Assembly: GCF_000016285.1 (NCBI RefSeq)
Contig: NC_011989.1
Location: 3,041,001-3,105,000 of the forward strand
Reading direction: 5' to 3'
Source of the DNA: Allorhizobium ampelinum S4
GTDB lineage: Bacteria > Pseudomonadota > Alphaproteobacteria > Rhizobiales > Rhizobiaceae
DNA: 64,000 nt
Below, piece by piece: positions 27,111 to 36,183 of this stretch. Within the stretch, counting starts at the first letter, position 1. Every line of letters starts with the position of its first letter. The notes beneath the pieces are model-generated. The model ran no database searches, had not been told where the DNA came from, and saw only the letters and a program-made list of their open reading frames with translations. A program made the translations under genes and the position numbers.

Positions 27111-28346
27111 ATGGCGCAATCCGAACCGTTTCAACCGACGATCCTGTTTCGGAATGACAAAAGCGGTGAAACGCTGGTGTTTACCGATCCGGTGGACATC
27201 GTCGTCGCCCGTCGGGGCGACGACGTGCTGCCGGCGCTTGCCAAGTTGGAACGCGCCCGCAAGGAGGGCTACTGGCTGGCGGGGGCGCTGGCTTATGAAG
27301 CGGGCTTTGTGTTTGAAGACAAGCTCAGGCCACTGATCCCTGATGGGCGGGACGTGCCGCTCCTCCAGTTTGGCATTTTCAACGCGCCAGCCAATCCTGC
27401 TCATCCCCTGGGACACTTAAATCCATTGGGACACCCGCATCACCCCGAAAGCAACACCCACCTGCTGGAAAACCCGGTTGCAGCCTGGGATTTCGAGACC
27501 TATCGGCAGCAGTTTGACACCCTGCATCGGCATCTCAGGCAGGGCGATTGCTACCAGGCCAACCTGACCATGCCCATCGAGGCGGCCTATCGGGGCAGCC
27601 CTCGCGACGTCTTCTGGTCGCTGATCGCCCGTCAGCCGGTCTCTTATGGTGCGCTGGTGGAGCTCGGCGGTCCGGCCATCGTCTCGCGCTCGCCGGAACT
27701 GTTCTTCAAGGTGGATAGTGACGGCTTTATCGAGACCCACCCGATGAAGGGCACGGCGGCACGCGGCTCTGATGATGCCGAGGACGAGGCGATCAAGGCG
27801 GCAATGCTGACGGACGAAAAGACCCAGGCCGAAAACCGGATGATCGTTGATCTCTTGCGCAACGACATCTCCCGGATCATCGAGCCTGATAGCCTGACCG
27901 TGCCAAAACTGTTCGACATCGAGACTTATCCGACCCTGCACCAGCTGGTCAGCCATGTGCGCGGCAGGCTTTTGCCTGGAATGGGCCTTGGCGATATTCT
28001 CGAAGCGCTGTTTCCCTGTGGCTCGATTACCGGCGCGCCGAAGTTGGCCGCCATGCAGATCCTGCACCGGCTGGAGGCGGGGCCGCGCGATATTTATTGC
28101 GGTGCCATCGGCTTTTGCGATCCGGCAGGCCCCATGCGGTTCTCCGTTGCCATCCGCACCCTGACTTTATTTGATCAACCGGCCATTTCAGACCATTTCC
28201 CTGAACAACAGGGGCTTTTCAAAAGCCGCCGGGCGGTTTTCAATGTCGGTGGCGGGATTGTTTTTGATTCGAAGCCCGAACAGGAATATCAGGAATGTCT
28301 GCTCAAGGCACGCTTTGCGGTAGGTGATCAATGGATTTCACGCTGA
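27111..28346 (+). CDS. pabB: Aminodeoxychorismate synthase component I
   Basis: 411 residues from the ATG at 27111. A chorismate-binding enzyme that aminates chorismate to 4-amino-4-deoxychorismate for folate. Signatures: DCYQANLTMPIEA, THPMKGTAARG, AENRMIVDLLRNDISRI, and the C-terminal LFPCGSITGAPKLAAMQIL. The N-terminal region is short, as in PabB rather than TrpE. The glutaminase partner PabA is not in the window. It overlaps pabC by 16 bases. Confidence 0.92.
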   Translation: MAQSEPFQPTILFRNDKSGETLVFTDPVDIVVARRGDDVLPALAKLERARKEGYWLAGALAYEAGFVFEDKLRPLIPDGRDVPLLQFGIFNAPANPAHPLGHLNPLGHPHHPESNTHLLENPVAAWDFETYRQQFDTLHRHLRQGDCYQANLTMPIEAAYRGSPRDVFWSLIARQPVSYGALVELGGPAIVSRSPELFFKVDSDGFIETHPMKGTAARGSDDAEDEAIKAAMLTDEKTQAENRMIVDLLRNDISRIIEPDSLTVPKLFDIETYPTLHQLVSHVRGRLLPGMGLGDILEALFPCGSITGAPKLAAMQILHRLEAGPRDIYCGAIGFCDPAGPMRFSVAIRTLTLFDQPAISDHFPEQQGLFKSRRAVFNVGGGIVFDSKPEQEYQECLLKARFAVGDQWISR

Positions 28347-28975
28347 TTGAAACGCTCCGCTGGGAGCCAGGCCAGGGCTTCATCAGGCTCGACCAGCATT
28401 TGCGGCGCCTGTCGCGCTCCGCCGATGCGCTGGGTTTTCGCCAGCCGATCAAGCCAGAAGCGGCATTAAAAGAAGTGGTACATGGCGATACCCCGCTTCG
28501 GGTGCGCCTCGCGATGAATTTTCGTGGCAAGCTGGAAGCTGCGGCAGTTCCCTTCGAATCCGTCGGCGAAAACACCATCTGGCGTCTTCGCATCGCGCAA
28601 AAGACCCGGCTGAATTCAGAGGATACCCTCTATCGCCACAAGACGTCGCGGCGCGATCCCTATGACGCCGCCCGCGCCGAATTTTCCACCGAAGAAGCAG
28701 ACGAAGTCCTGCTACTGAACGAGCGTGGTGAAATCTGCGAGGGGACATTCACCAATGTCTTCGTCCAGGGACTGGATGGCATGCTGATCACCCCGCCGCT
28801 GACCAGCGGTCTCATTCCTGGCATCCTGCGCGCCGAGCTGATCCGGGACCGCAAGGCTCGCGCCGATCTGCTGAAACCGGAAAGTCTGAATGGACGGGCG
28901 ATCTTCGTCGGCAACAGCCTGCGCGGCCTGATCCGCGCCGAACTGGTGGAAGAACAGCACAGGGCTGTCGCTTAA
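28331..28975 (+). CDS. pabC: Aminodeoxychorismate lyase-like, class IV aminotransferase
   Basis: 214 residues, slightly shorter than typical. It is a class IV pyridoxal-phosphate enzyme: the cofactor Lys is in YRHKTSRRDPYD and the family signature is LLLNERGEICEGTFTNVFV, followed by TPPLTSGLIPGILR. It probably converts aminodeoxychorismate to p-aminobenzoate and pyruvate. AGGTGA just before the ATG lies inside the end of pabB, giving coupled translation. The gene context supports pabC over the related branched-chain aminotransferase. Confidence 0.88.
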   Translation: MDFTLIETLRWEPGQGFIRLDQHLRRLSRSADALGFRQPIKPEAALKEVVHGDTPLRVRLAMNFRGKLEAAAVPFESVGENTIWRLRIAQKTRLNSEDTLYRHKTSRRDPYDAARAEFSTEEADEVLLLNERGEICEGTFTNVFVQGLDGMLITPPLTSGLIPGILRAELIRDRKARADLLKPESLNGRAIFVGNSLRGLIRAELVEEQHRAVA

Positions 28976-29006
28976 TTTTCATAAACTGAAAAAACAATAG
29001 CAACAA

Positions 29007-29049
29007 CAGGATCGACCGTTTGATCGAACGGATGGTCCTGGTGGTTTTT
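29007..29049 (+). terminator. Terminator after pabB-pabC
   Basis: A stem runs from CAGGATCGACCGTT to AACGGATGGTCCTG with two G-U pairs and one mismatch around TGATCG, followed by GTGGTTTTT. Confidence 0.7.
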
Positions 29050-29208
29050 ACGATTTTAGTTTTATAATATAAAATTAAAATGAAAACTCTACATTAAAAA
29101 TAAATTTTTAATTATTGCAAATATCATAAATATAGATTCTCAAATTGTCATATTAAGAGAATTGGTAGATAAAATTACGTATTGATTATTTTAAATAGGT
29201 AAATCAAT

Positions 29209-30445
29209 ATGGAAAACAATATTTATTATAGAAAAATAGGAAAATTAATATTTACTATATTAGCTTCAATATTTATTTTTGGGAATAGTGAAACCAGTTC
29301 CTTTGCGCATATAAAGTGGTTTCAATCTTTTAATATCCAAGAGCAACCTGTATTACCGGGTCAGTTTATGGCGACACCAACCTGGTTGCTTGGCCTCGCC
29401 CTGAGCCTGCCTGCGCTCTGGGCCTGTGTAGCGATTGACGCGGCAGGAAAAAATGCCCGGCTTGGCCGGGTCCTTTCCTTGATACGGCGACCGTTTGGCT
29501 TCAAGGCCGACGACCTGGTCCGTCTCACCATTGCATTTTGGTTATCCTGGCTCTGGATGCTCCCGGAGCCGATCTGGTTGACACCGGAACTCAAAGCCCC
29601 GGATGCGAGCATTCAGTGGGTGCAACTCGGATTGGCCGCGCTTTGCCTCTCCCGTCGGGGGGCCGGCCTGACCGGACTTGGCCTGATTGGTTTATGGGTC
29701 GGCGCGGCCCGCCAATACGGAACCTATCATCTGCTGGATTACCCTCTCTTCCTGGGATTTGCCATCTGCCTGATCGCCATCAGCCTCGACAGGCTCCGGG
29801 TCCGGGTTCTCGCCAGCGTCACCGCCCACCGGATCGGCCTTCTCGGCGCAACGATGTCCTGGACGCTGATGTGGGCGTCCATGGAAAAATGGGCTTTCGC
29901 AGACTGGTCGCTGACGCTGCTCTGCGCGCGGCCCTATTTGACGATGGGGTTGACGCCAGAAGTCTTTCTCAGCCTCTCCGGCTGGTTTGAATTTGGCGCC
30001 GCCGCCATGCTGCTGCTGGGGGGGGCCCGTTGCCAGCCGGCTATCGGCCTTTGCACTGCTGATGATCTTCGGCTCCGCCGTGCTGGAATTCGGCCGGGTG
30101 GATCTGGTTGGACATTTTCCAATCATCGCGGTTCTGGCCATCACCATCTGGAAAGGCAATGGCCAGGTCGGCGCCGCGGTCAATTTCACCCGGAAATCCG
30201 CCCTGAAACGTGCAGTGCTTCTGCCCATCAGCTACATCGCCGCCCTGTTCGTCACTGGCATCGCCTATATCGGCGGCTGGAATTTCGCTTATGGCGACGG
30301 TACCACGCGGGGTCTCGCCAGCGAATATGACGCGGCCAGTTTGCTATTGTTGTGGCTGGCAGCCGCCATGATCCTTATCTTGACCCTGATCGCTGCCATA
30401 ATGCTAGGCAGGCGGGAGCGAAAGCGCACGGCGGCGGGTACCTGA
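29209..30445 (+). pseudogene. DoxX-like multi-pass membrane protein, frameshifted in a G tract
   Basis: The first frame (29209-30025) encodes a signal-like segment, an AHIKWFQSF motif, and several transmembrane segments including TLMWASMEKWAF..., as in DoxX-like proteins. At 30018-30025 eight consecutive G shift the frame. With seven G the product would continue as LGGPVASRLSAFALLMIFG and end at 30445, giving about 411 residues. As read, translation instead runs out of frame to 30330. The first 150 bases are AT-rich, unlike the rest. It is either a pseudogene, a phase-variable gene or a sequencing error. Confidence 0.7.
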
Positions 30446-30453
30446 TCGAACAG

Positions 30454-30479
30454 CTTCGGGCAGCTACCTGTGCCCGAAG
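30454..30479 (+). terminator. Hairpin after the membrane-protein gene
   Basis: CTTCGGGCA at 30454-30462 pairs with TGCCCGAAG at 30471-30479. There is no T-run, so use as a terminator is uncertain. Confidence 0.45.
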
Positions 30480-30610
30480 GCAATCTCTTGAAACGCCGTC
30501 TTTATTCTGTCGTTGAATTATGCTCTAGGGAAGAGAAGGAACCCGGTCAGAGCAAAGCCGTGTTCGCAAATCATGCGCCTATGGCAAACGGCCTTCCAAG
30601 GAGAAAATGA

Positions 30611-32053
30611 ATGACCACCCAGACCTATCCGGTTTACGGCGAGATCACCGGTCCGATCGTGATGATCGGCTTCGGTTCGATCGGCCGGGGCACCCTGCCG
30701 CTGATCGAACGCCACTTCAAGTTCGACAAGAGCCGGATGGTGGTCATCGACCCCCGCAATGACGAGGCCGAATTGATGGCCAAGCATGGCATCAAGCACA
30801 TCCAGGCGCATGTCACCAAGGAGAACTACAAGGACCTGCTGAAGCCGCTGCTGACAGAAGGCGAAGGCCAGGGCTTCTGCGTCAACCTGTCGGTCGATAC
30901 CGGCTCGCTCGACCTGATGAAGCTGTGCCGCAAGCTGGACGTGCTCTATATCGATACGGTGGTTGAGCCTTGGCTGGGCTTCTATTTCGACAAGAACATG
31001 AAGAACTCAGAGCGCACCAACTATGCACTGCGCGAAACCGTTCGCCAGGAAAAGAACAAGAACCCCGGCGGCACCACCGCCGTCTCCACCTGCGGCGCCA
31101 ATCCGGGCATGGTCTCCTGGTTCGTCAAGCAGGCGCTGGTGAATATAGCCAATGAAATCGGCCTGAAATTCGAAGAGCCAGCCGTCGGTGACCGCGAAGG
31201 CTGGGCCAAGCTGATGAAGAAGGTCGGCGTCAAGGGCATTCACATTGCCGAGCGCGACACGCAGCTGGCCAAGACACCGAAGCCGCTCAACGTGTTCTGG
31301 AACACCTGGTCGGTCGAAGGCTTTATTTCGGAAGGCTTGCAGCCAGCCGAACTCGGCTGGGGCACTCATGAAAACTGGATGCCGAAAAACGCCAAGAAGC
31401 ACAAGAAGGGCTGCAAGGCAGCGATCTATCTGGAGCAGCCTGGCGCCAATACCCGCGTGCGCACCTGGTGCCCGACGCCCGGCCCGCAATACGGCTTCCT
31501 CGTCACCCACAACGAATCGATCTCGATTGCCGATTACTTCACCGTCGAGAAGGATGGCGAGGTCGCCTATCGTCCGACTTGCCATTACGCCTATCATCCG
31601 GCCAATGATGCCGTTCTGTCGCTGCATGAAATGTTCGGCAATGGCGGTACCGCCCAGCCGGTCCTGCATGTTCTCGACGAAAACGAACTGGTCGATGGCA
31701 TCGACGAGTTGGGCGTGCTGCTCTACGGCCACGAAAAGAACGCCTACTGGTATGGTTCGCGCCTGTCGCTGGAAGAAACCCGCCGCATCGCCCCCTACCA
31801 GAACGCCACCGGTCTCCAGGTAACGTCCGCAGTGCTGGCCGGCATGGTCTGGGCCATCGAGAACCCGAAGGCTGGGATCGTCGAGGCCGACGAAGTTGAT
31901 TACAAGCGCTGCCTGGAAGTGCAGTCGCCCTATCTCGGCCCGGTCGAAGGCCATTACACCGACTGGACCCCGCTCGACGGTCGCCCCGGCCTGTTCCCGG
32001 AAGACCTCGACACCAAGGACGCGTGGCAGTTCAAGAATATCCTGGTGCGCTAA
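30611..32053 (+). CDS. hss: Homospermidine synthase
   Basis: 480 residues, the usual size. It makes sym-homospermidine from putrescine with NAD, a polyamine pathway characteristic of rhizobia. The nucleotide-binding motif is GFGSIGRG (20-27); other family landmarks are VVIDPRNDEAELM, VLYIDTVVEPW, STCGANPGMVSWFVKQAL and YGHEKNAYWYGSRL. The ATG at 30611 is preceded by AAGGAG at 7 bases. A hairpin (GCGCCGCGC/GCGCGGCGC, 32117-32145) follows the stop. It is a single-gene unit. Confidence 0.96.
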   Translation: MTTQTYPVYGEITGPIVMIGFGSIGRGTLPLIERHFKFDKSRMVVIDPRNDEAELMAKHGIKHIQAHVTKENYKDLLKPLLTEGEGQGFCVNLSVDTGSLDLMKLCRKLDVLYIDTVVEPWLGFYFDKNMKNSERTNYALRETVRQEKNKNPGGTTAVSTCGANPGMVSWFVKQALVNIANEIGLKFEEPAVGDREGWAKLMKKVGVKGIHIAERDTQLAKTPKPLNVFWNTWSVEGFISEGLQPAELGWGTHENWMPKNAKKHKKGCKAAIYLEQPGANTRVRTWCPTPGPQYGFLVTHNESISIADYFTVEKDGEVAYRPTCHYAYHPANDAVLSLHEMFGNGGTAQPVLHVLDENELVDGIDELGVLLYGHEKNAYWYGSRLSLEETRRIAPYQNATGLQVTSAVLAGMVWAIENPKAGIVEADEVDYKRCLEVQSPYLGPVEGHYTDWTPLDGRPGLFPEDLDTKDAWQFKNILVR

Positions 32054-32414
32054 ACGCTGCAGAACGGCGGATGGCAATATCCGTCTGCCGATCTGAAACA
32101 ATGGCCTGAAATAACGGCGCCGCGCATCGAAAAGCAGCGCGGCGCTGAGAACAACATGGCACGCTTTTCATGTCCCTGTGGAACAACAACGCCATGATTG
32201 TGTTCAAGTGGCCGGGAAGAGGTTGGAAGCCTTGCTTTCACCCGATCTTCGCGGCATGGTCGCCAGCATGGAACCTGATCGGCCCTCGTGGTATTTCAGG
32301 AAATCGGTTGTCACCAACCGGGAATATGAAGAGCAAGAGACCTCTCCGGCCGAGGCGACCGGGCAGAGGCCAGAGACATAGGCGGCCATAATGTCCTGCC
32401 GGATGGAGACTGTC
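32054..32414. other. Intergenic region with a GC-rich hairpin
   Basis: GCGCCGCGC (32117-32125) pairs with GCGCGGCGC (32137-32145). A 67-codon open frame at 32178-32381 has no recognisable features and is not called. The omp10 promoter should lie here. Confidence 0.5.
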
Positions 32415-32783
32415 ATGAAGGTCAAAAGCATCGCAATTCTGCTCGTCGCGGCCTTTGCCGTGTCTTCCTGCGTGGGCACGCCGCCGCCGCGCCAGGTCGC
32501 CTATAATGCGCCGCAGCCACAGGGCGTTGATGGCGCCTGGGTCGATCCGAACGGCATCGTTTCCACCTTCCAGGGCGGCACGTTTGCCACCCGCTCCAGC
32601 GATACCAATGCGCTTCTGGCCTCCGGAACCTATACCAATACCTCGCCGACGCTGGTGGAGATCAACATGACCTCGCTGGTGCGCAAGACCCAATCGCGGG
32701 TCAATTGCGCGCTGGTTTCGCCAGAACAGTTGAACTGCACCACGGATGCCGGCTCGAATTTCTCGCTGCGCCGCAAGATCTGA
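32415..32783 (+). CDS. Outer-membrane lipoprotein, Omp10 type
   Basis: 122 residues from the ATG at 32415, preceded by GGAG at 7 bases; upstream in-frame ATGs at 32391 and 32403 are less likely. A lipoprotein signal ends VSSC, making Cys19 the lipidated residue. The mature part ([57 protein letters not shown]) follows closely the Brucella Omp10 pattern, an outer-membrane antigen. The exact role is unknown. A terminator follows at 32808. Confidence 0.88.
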   Translation: MKVKSIAILLVAAFAVSSCVGTPPPRQVAYNAPQPQGVDGAWVDPNGIVSTFQGGTFATRSSDTNALLASGTYTNTSPTLVEINMTSLVRKTQSRVNCALVSPEQLNCTTDAGSNFSLRRKI

Positions 32784-32807
32784 CGCGTCAACTCATCCAC
32801 GCTTGGC

Positions 32808-32834
32808 AAAGCCGGTCCATGAGGCCGGCTTTTT
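32808..32834 (+). terminator. Terminator after the omp10-like gene
   Basis: AAAGCCGG at 32808-32815 pairs with CCGGCTTT at 32825-32832, ending in TTTTT. Confidence 0.85.
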
Positions 32835-32966
32835 GCTGTTCTGGCTTATTTTCGCTTGCGATAAACCAAGCACGATGGAAACATGCAACCTTCCGCAAAA
32901 GCCCGATAAGAACGTCATAAAAGAGGGGTAACCAAAGCGGGTGTTCCATGAAATCAGGAGTTACGG

Positions 32967-34883
32967 ATGTTAAAAAGATTTAAATTTGGCCTGTTGAGCG
33001 CCTCGGTGCTCATCCTGTCGTCGGGGACGGCCTTTGCCGATTTCGAACTGAACATCCTGCATATCAACGATTTTCACTCACGGATCGAGTCGATCAATAA
33101 ATATGATTCGACGTGCTCCGCGGATGAGGAAAGCAAGAACCAATGCTTTGGCGGTGCGGCCCGTTTGAAGACGGCGTTCGACCAGACCCGCGCGGCATTG
33201 GCTGGCAAGAATGTCCTGTCGCTGAATGCCGGTGACAATTTCCAGGGCTCGCTGTTTTACACCACCTACAAAGGCACAGCCGAACTGGATGTGATGAACA
33301 TCCTGAAGTTCGACGCCATGACGCTTGGTAATCACGAATTCGACGACGGTGAGACAGCCATCGGTCCCTTCCTCGACAAGGTGCAGTTTCCGGTCGTGGT
33401 CGCCAATCTGGAAGCCAATGCCGAATCGAAGCTGAAGGACAAGTTCAAGCCCTCGACAATCCTGGAAATTGGCGGCCAGAAGATCGGCATCGTCGGCGCC
33501 GTTACCCCGGAAACCGTGGAACTGGCATCGCCGGGTCCGAATGTGAAATTCACCGACGATGTCGTTGCCATCACCGAAGAAGTGAAGAAACTGAAGACCG
33601 AAGGCGTCAACAAGATCATCGCCCTCACCCATGTCGGCTATCACCGCGACATGGAAATCGCCAAGATCCCTGACGTCGATGTGGTGGTCGGCGGCCATTC
33701 CCACACATTGCTGTCTAACAGTGATCCGAAGGCCGAAGGCCCCTACCCGACGCTGGTCGACAATCCCGGCGGCTACAAGGTGCCTGTCGTCACCGCTGCC
33801 TCCTACAGCAAATATCTCGGTGATCTGACTGTTGTTTTCGACGATAACGGCGTGGTGAAAAGTGCCAAGGGCGATCCGATCCTAATCGATTCGAAATTCA
33901 AGCCTGATGAAGCAATGACCGCCAAGGTCAAGGAACTGGCCGGTCCTATCCAGGAATTGCGCCAGAAGGAAATCGGCGAAAGTGCCGGCCCGATCGACGG
34001 CGCCTCCACCACCTGCCGCGCCAAGGAATGCCCCATGGGCAATCTGGTGGCCGAGGCAATGCTGGATCATGCCCGCAGCCAGGGCATCAGCATCGCCATC
34101 CAGAATGGCGGCGGCCTGCGCGCCTCGATCGGCGGCGGCAAGGTCACCATGGGCTCGGTCATCACCGTCCTGCCCTTCCAGAACACGCTTGCCACCTTCC
34201 AGCTCAAGGGCTCCGACGTGATTGCGGCGCTTGAAAACGGTGTCAGCCAGGTGGATGACGGCGCTGGCCGGTTCCCACAGGTCGCCGGTCTGAAATACAG
34301 CTTCGACCGTTCCAAGCCTGTCGGCAGCCGGATCGTTGACGTTCAGGTCAAGGACGGCGACGGCTTCGTGCCGCTCGATACCAGCAAACTCTATGGTGTC
34401 GTCACCAATAATTACATGCGCACCGGTGGCGACGGCTACAAGATCTTCGCGACAGCAGGACAGAACGCCTATGATTACGGTCCGGATCTCGCCGATGTGA
34501 CAGCCGATTTCCTGGCCAAAAATTCGCCCTACAAGCCGTTTACCGATGGCCGCGTCAGCGAAGTTACGCCAGCTGGCTATGTCGCGCCAGCGGCCCAGCC
34601 GAAGACGGCGACGGCTGCCCAAGCCACGGCACCAGCTCCTGCCGCACCTGCTCCGGCAACCCCTGCGCCCGCCGCCCCGGCGCCGGTAACCCCAGCAGTC
34701 TCCGCACCGTCTGCCGCCGCCCAGCCAACGCAATATACCGTGGTCAAGGGTGATAGCCTGTGGAAGATCGCTGAGGCCACCTATGGCGATGGCGAGGACT
34801 GGAAGAAGATTTCCGCCGCCAACAAGCTGCGCCATCCCGACCATATCGAGATCGGTGACGTCTTGACCGTTCCGGCAAAGTAA
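32967..34883 (+). CDS. Periplasmic 5'-nucleotidase/UshA-like protein with C-terminal LysM
   Basis: 638 residues. Signal peptide (about 1-24), then a metallophosphatase domain: NDFHSR with Asp35 and His37, NAGDNFQG, GNHEFD (121-126) and GGHSHT. A 5'-nucleotidase C domain follows (GNLVAEAML, IQNGGGLRASI, GGDGYKIF). A Pro/Ala-rich linker (about 540-585) leads to a LysM domain from 589 (YTVVKGDSLWKIAE). The enzyme part would hydrolyse nucleotides or UDP-sugars in the periplasm; the LysM probably tethers it to peptidoglycan. GGAG precedes the ATG at 32967. Confidence 0.9.
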   Translation: MLKRFKFGLLSASVLILSSGTAFADFELNILHINDFHSRIESINKYDSTCSADEESKNQCFGGAARLKTAFDQTRAALAGKNVLSLNAGDNFQGSLFYTTYKGTAELDVMNILKFDAMTLGNHEFDDGETAIGPFLDKVQFPVVVANLEANAESKLKDKFKPSTILEIGGQKIGIVGAVTPETVELASPGPNVKFTDDVVAITEEVKKLKTEGVNKIIALTHVGYHRDMEIAKIPDVDVVVGGHSHTLLSNSDPKAEGPYPTLVDNPGGYKVPVVTAASYSKYLGDLTVVFDDNGVVKSAKGDPILIDSKFKPDEAMTAKVKELAGPIQELRQKEIGESAGPIDGASTTCRAKECPMGNLVAEAMLDHARSQGISIAIQNGGGLRASIGGGKVTMGSVITVLPFQNTLATFQLKGSDVIAALENGVSQVDDGAGRFPQVAGLKYSFDRSKPVGSRIVDVQVKDGDGFVPLDTSKLYGVVTNNYMRTGGDGYKIFATAGQNAYDYGPDLADVTADFLAKNSPYKPFTDGRVSEVTPAGYVAPAAQPKTATAAQATAPAPAAPAPATPAPAAPAPVTPAVSAPSAAAQPTQYTVVKGDSLWKIAEATYGDGEDWKKISAANKLRHPDHIEIGDVLTVPAK

Positions 34884-34930
34884 CTTTCAGTTGCGGGAAG
34901 CCCAAACCTCCCGCATGCGACAAAAGGTCC

Positions 34931-34956
34931 GGCCCGGAGCAATCCGGGCCGTTTTT
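34931..34956 (+). terminator. Terminator after the nucleotidase gene
   Basis: GGCCCGG at 34931-34937 pairs with CCGGGCC at 34944-34950, followed by TTTTT. Confidence 0.88.
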
Positions 34957-35031
34957 CATTCTGGACAGTGATCTCTTCTCAGTCCAAAAGCGTAACAGCA
35001 GCATCGAATTCTTGACCAGGGTAGTCCAAAT

Positions 35032-36066
35032 ATGAGCGCGATCGTCAACCATCTTCCGTCCGAACATCCAAAGGTCAATTTCGGCAAGGTCGGCGTGCTG
35101 CTCGTCAATCTCGGCACACCTGACGGGACCGACTACACTTCAATGCGCCGCTACCTGAGGGAATTCCTCAGCGACAAGCGGGTTATCGAATGGTCGCGGC
35201 TGTTCTGGTATCCGATTCTCTATGGCATCGTTCTGAACACCCGCCCCGGCAAGGTCGGCAAGGCCTATGCCGAGATCTGGAACAACGACCTGAACGAGAG
35301 CTATCTGCGGACTTACACCCGCAACCAGGCCGAGAAAATGGCTGTATCGCTCACAGATATGCCAAATGTCGTGGTGGATTGGGCGATGCGCTACGGCCAG
35401 CCATCGATCAAATCGCGCATGGACGCGCTGCAAAAGGCCGGCTGCGAAAAGATTCTGTTGTTTCCGCTCTATCCGCAATATGCCGCAGCCACCACGGCCA
35501 CCGTTAATGACGAAGCCTTCAAGGCACTGCTCAAGATGCGCTGGCAACCGGCCCTGCGTACCGTGCCGCAATATAGCGACGATCCGGTCTATATCGATGC
35601 ATTGGCCAATTCCATCGAAGCCCATCTCGCCAGCCTCGACTGGGAGCCGGAACTGGTGCTGACTTCGTTCCACGGCATTCCGAAGTCCTATTTCATGAAG
35701 GGCGATCCCTACCATTGCCAATGCTACAAGACCGGACGCCTGCTGCGTGAGCGGTTGGGCTGGCCGAAGGAAAAGCTGATGGTCACCTTCCAGTCGCGAT
35801 TTGGGCCTGAGGAGTGGCTACAGCCCTATACTGACAAGACCGTGGAAAAACTGGCCAAGGATGGTGTCAAGCGCATTGCCGTGATCAATCCAGGCTTCGT
35901 CTCCGATTGTCTGGAAACGCTGGAGGAAATTGCCGGTGAAGCGGGCGAAATCTTCCACCACGCTGGCGGTGAGAAATTCAGCCATATCCCCTGCCTGAAC
36001 GACAGCCCGGACGGCATGCGCGTGCTGGAAAATGTCGTGCGCCGGGAATTGCAGGGCTGGGTTTGA
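35032..36066 (+). CDS. hemH: Ferrochelatase
   Basis: 344 residues. It inserts ferrous iron into protoporphyrin IX, the last step of haem synthesis. Family motifs: VGVLLVNLGTPDG at the N-terminus, YLREFLSDKRVIE, FPLYPQYAAATTAT, the iron-ligand His in LTSFHGIPKSYF, YHCQCYKTGRLL, and VINPGFVSDCLETLEEI. Length matches the alphaproteobacterial enzyme. It stands alone after a strong terminator. I do not see a clear iron-response box upstream. Confidence 0.97.
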   Translation: MSAIVNHLPSEHPKVNFGKVGVLLVNLGTPDGTDYTSMRRYLREFLSDKRVIEWSRLFWYPILYGIVLNTRPGKVGKAYAEIWNNDLNESYLRTYTRNQAEKMAVSLTDMPNVVVDWAMRYGQPSIKSRMDALQKAGCEKILLFPLYPQYAAATTATVNDEAFKALLKMRWQPALRTVPQYSDDPVYIDALANSIEAHLASLDWEPELVLTSFHGIPKSYFMKGDPYHCQCYKTGRLLRERLGWPKEKLMVTFQSRFGPEEWLQPYTDKTVEKLAKDGVKRIAVINPGFVSDCLETLEEIAGEAGEIFHHAGGEKFSHIPCLNDSPDGMRVLENVVRRELQGWV

Positions 36067-36130
36067 GATCCGCTAATAGATCGGCCGGAACGGTAGGAAC
36101 CGGCGTTCGTGAACCGATAAGGGAAACTCT

Positions 36131-36173
36131 AGCATCGAGCCGAAAACCGGTTTCCCCTTTCCGGCTCGATGCT
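36131..36173. repeat. Rhizobial-type inverted repeat
   Basis: AGCATCGAGCCG at 36131-36142 pairs with CGGCTCGATGCT at 36162-36173, with AAAACCGGTTT in the loop. It resembles a dispersed intergenic family; a related text occurs at about 51380-51420. Confidence 0.6.
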
Positions 36174-36183
36174 TGAATACACG

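Noticed and set aside
32178..32381. 67-codon frame between hss and omp10
   Set aside because: No recognisable domain, no good ribosome-binding site, overlaps another equally open frame.
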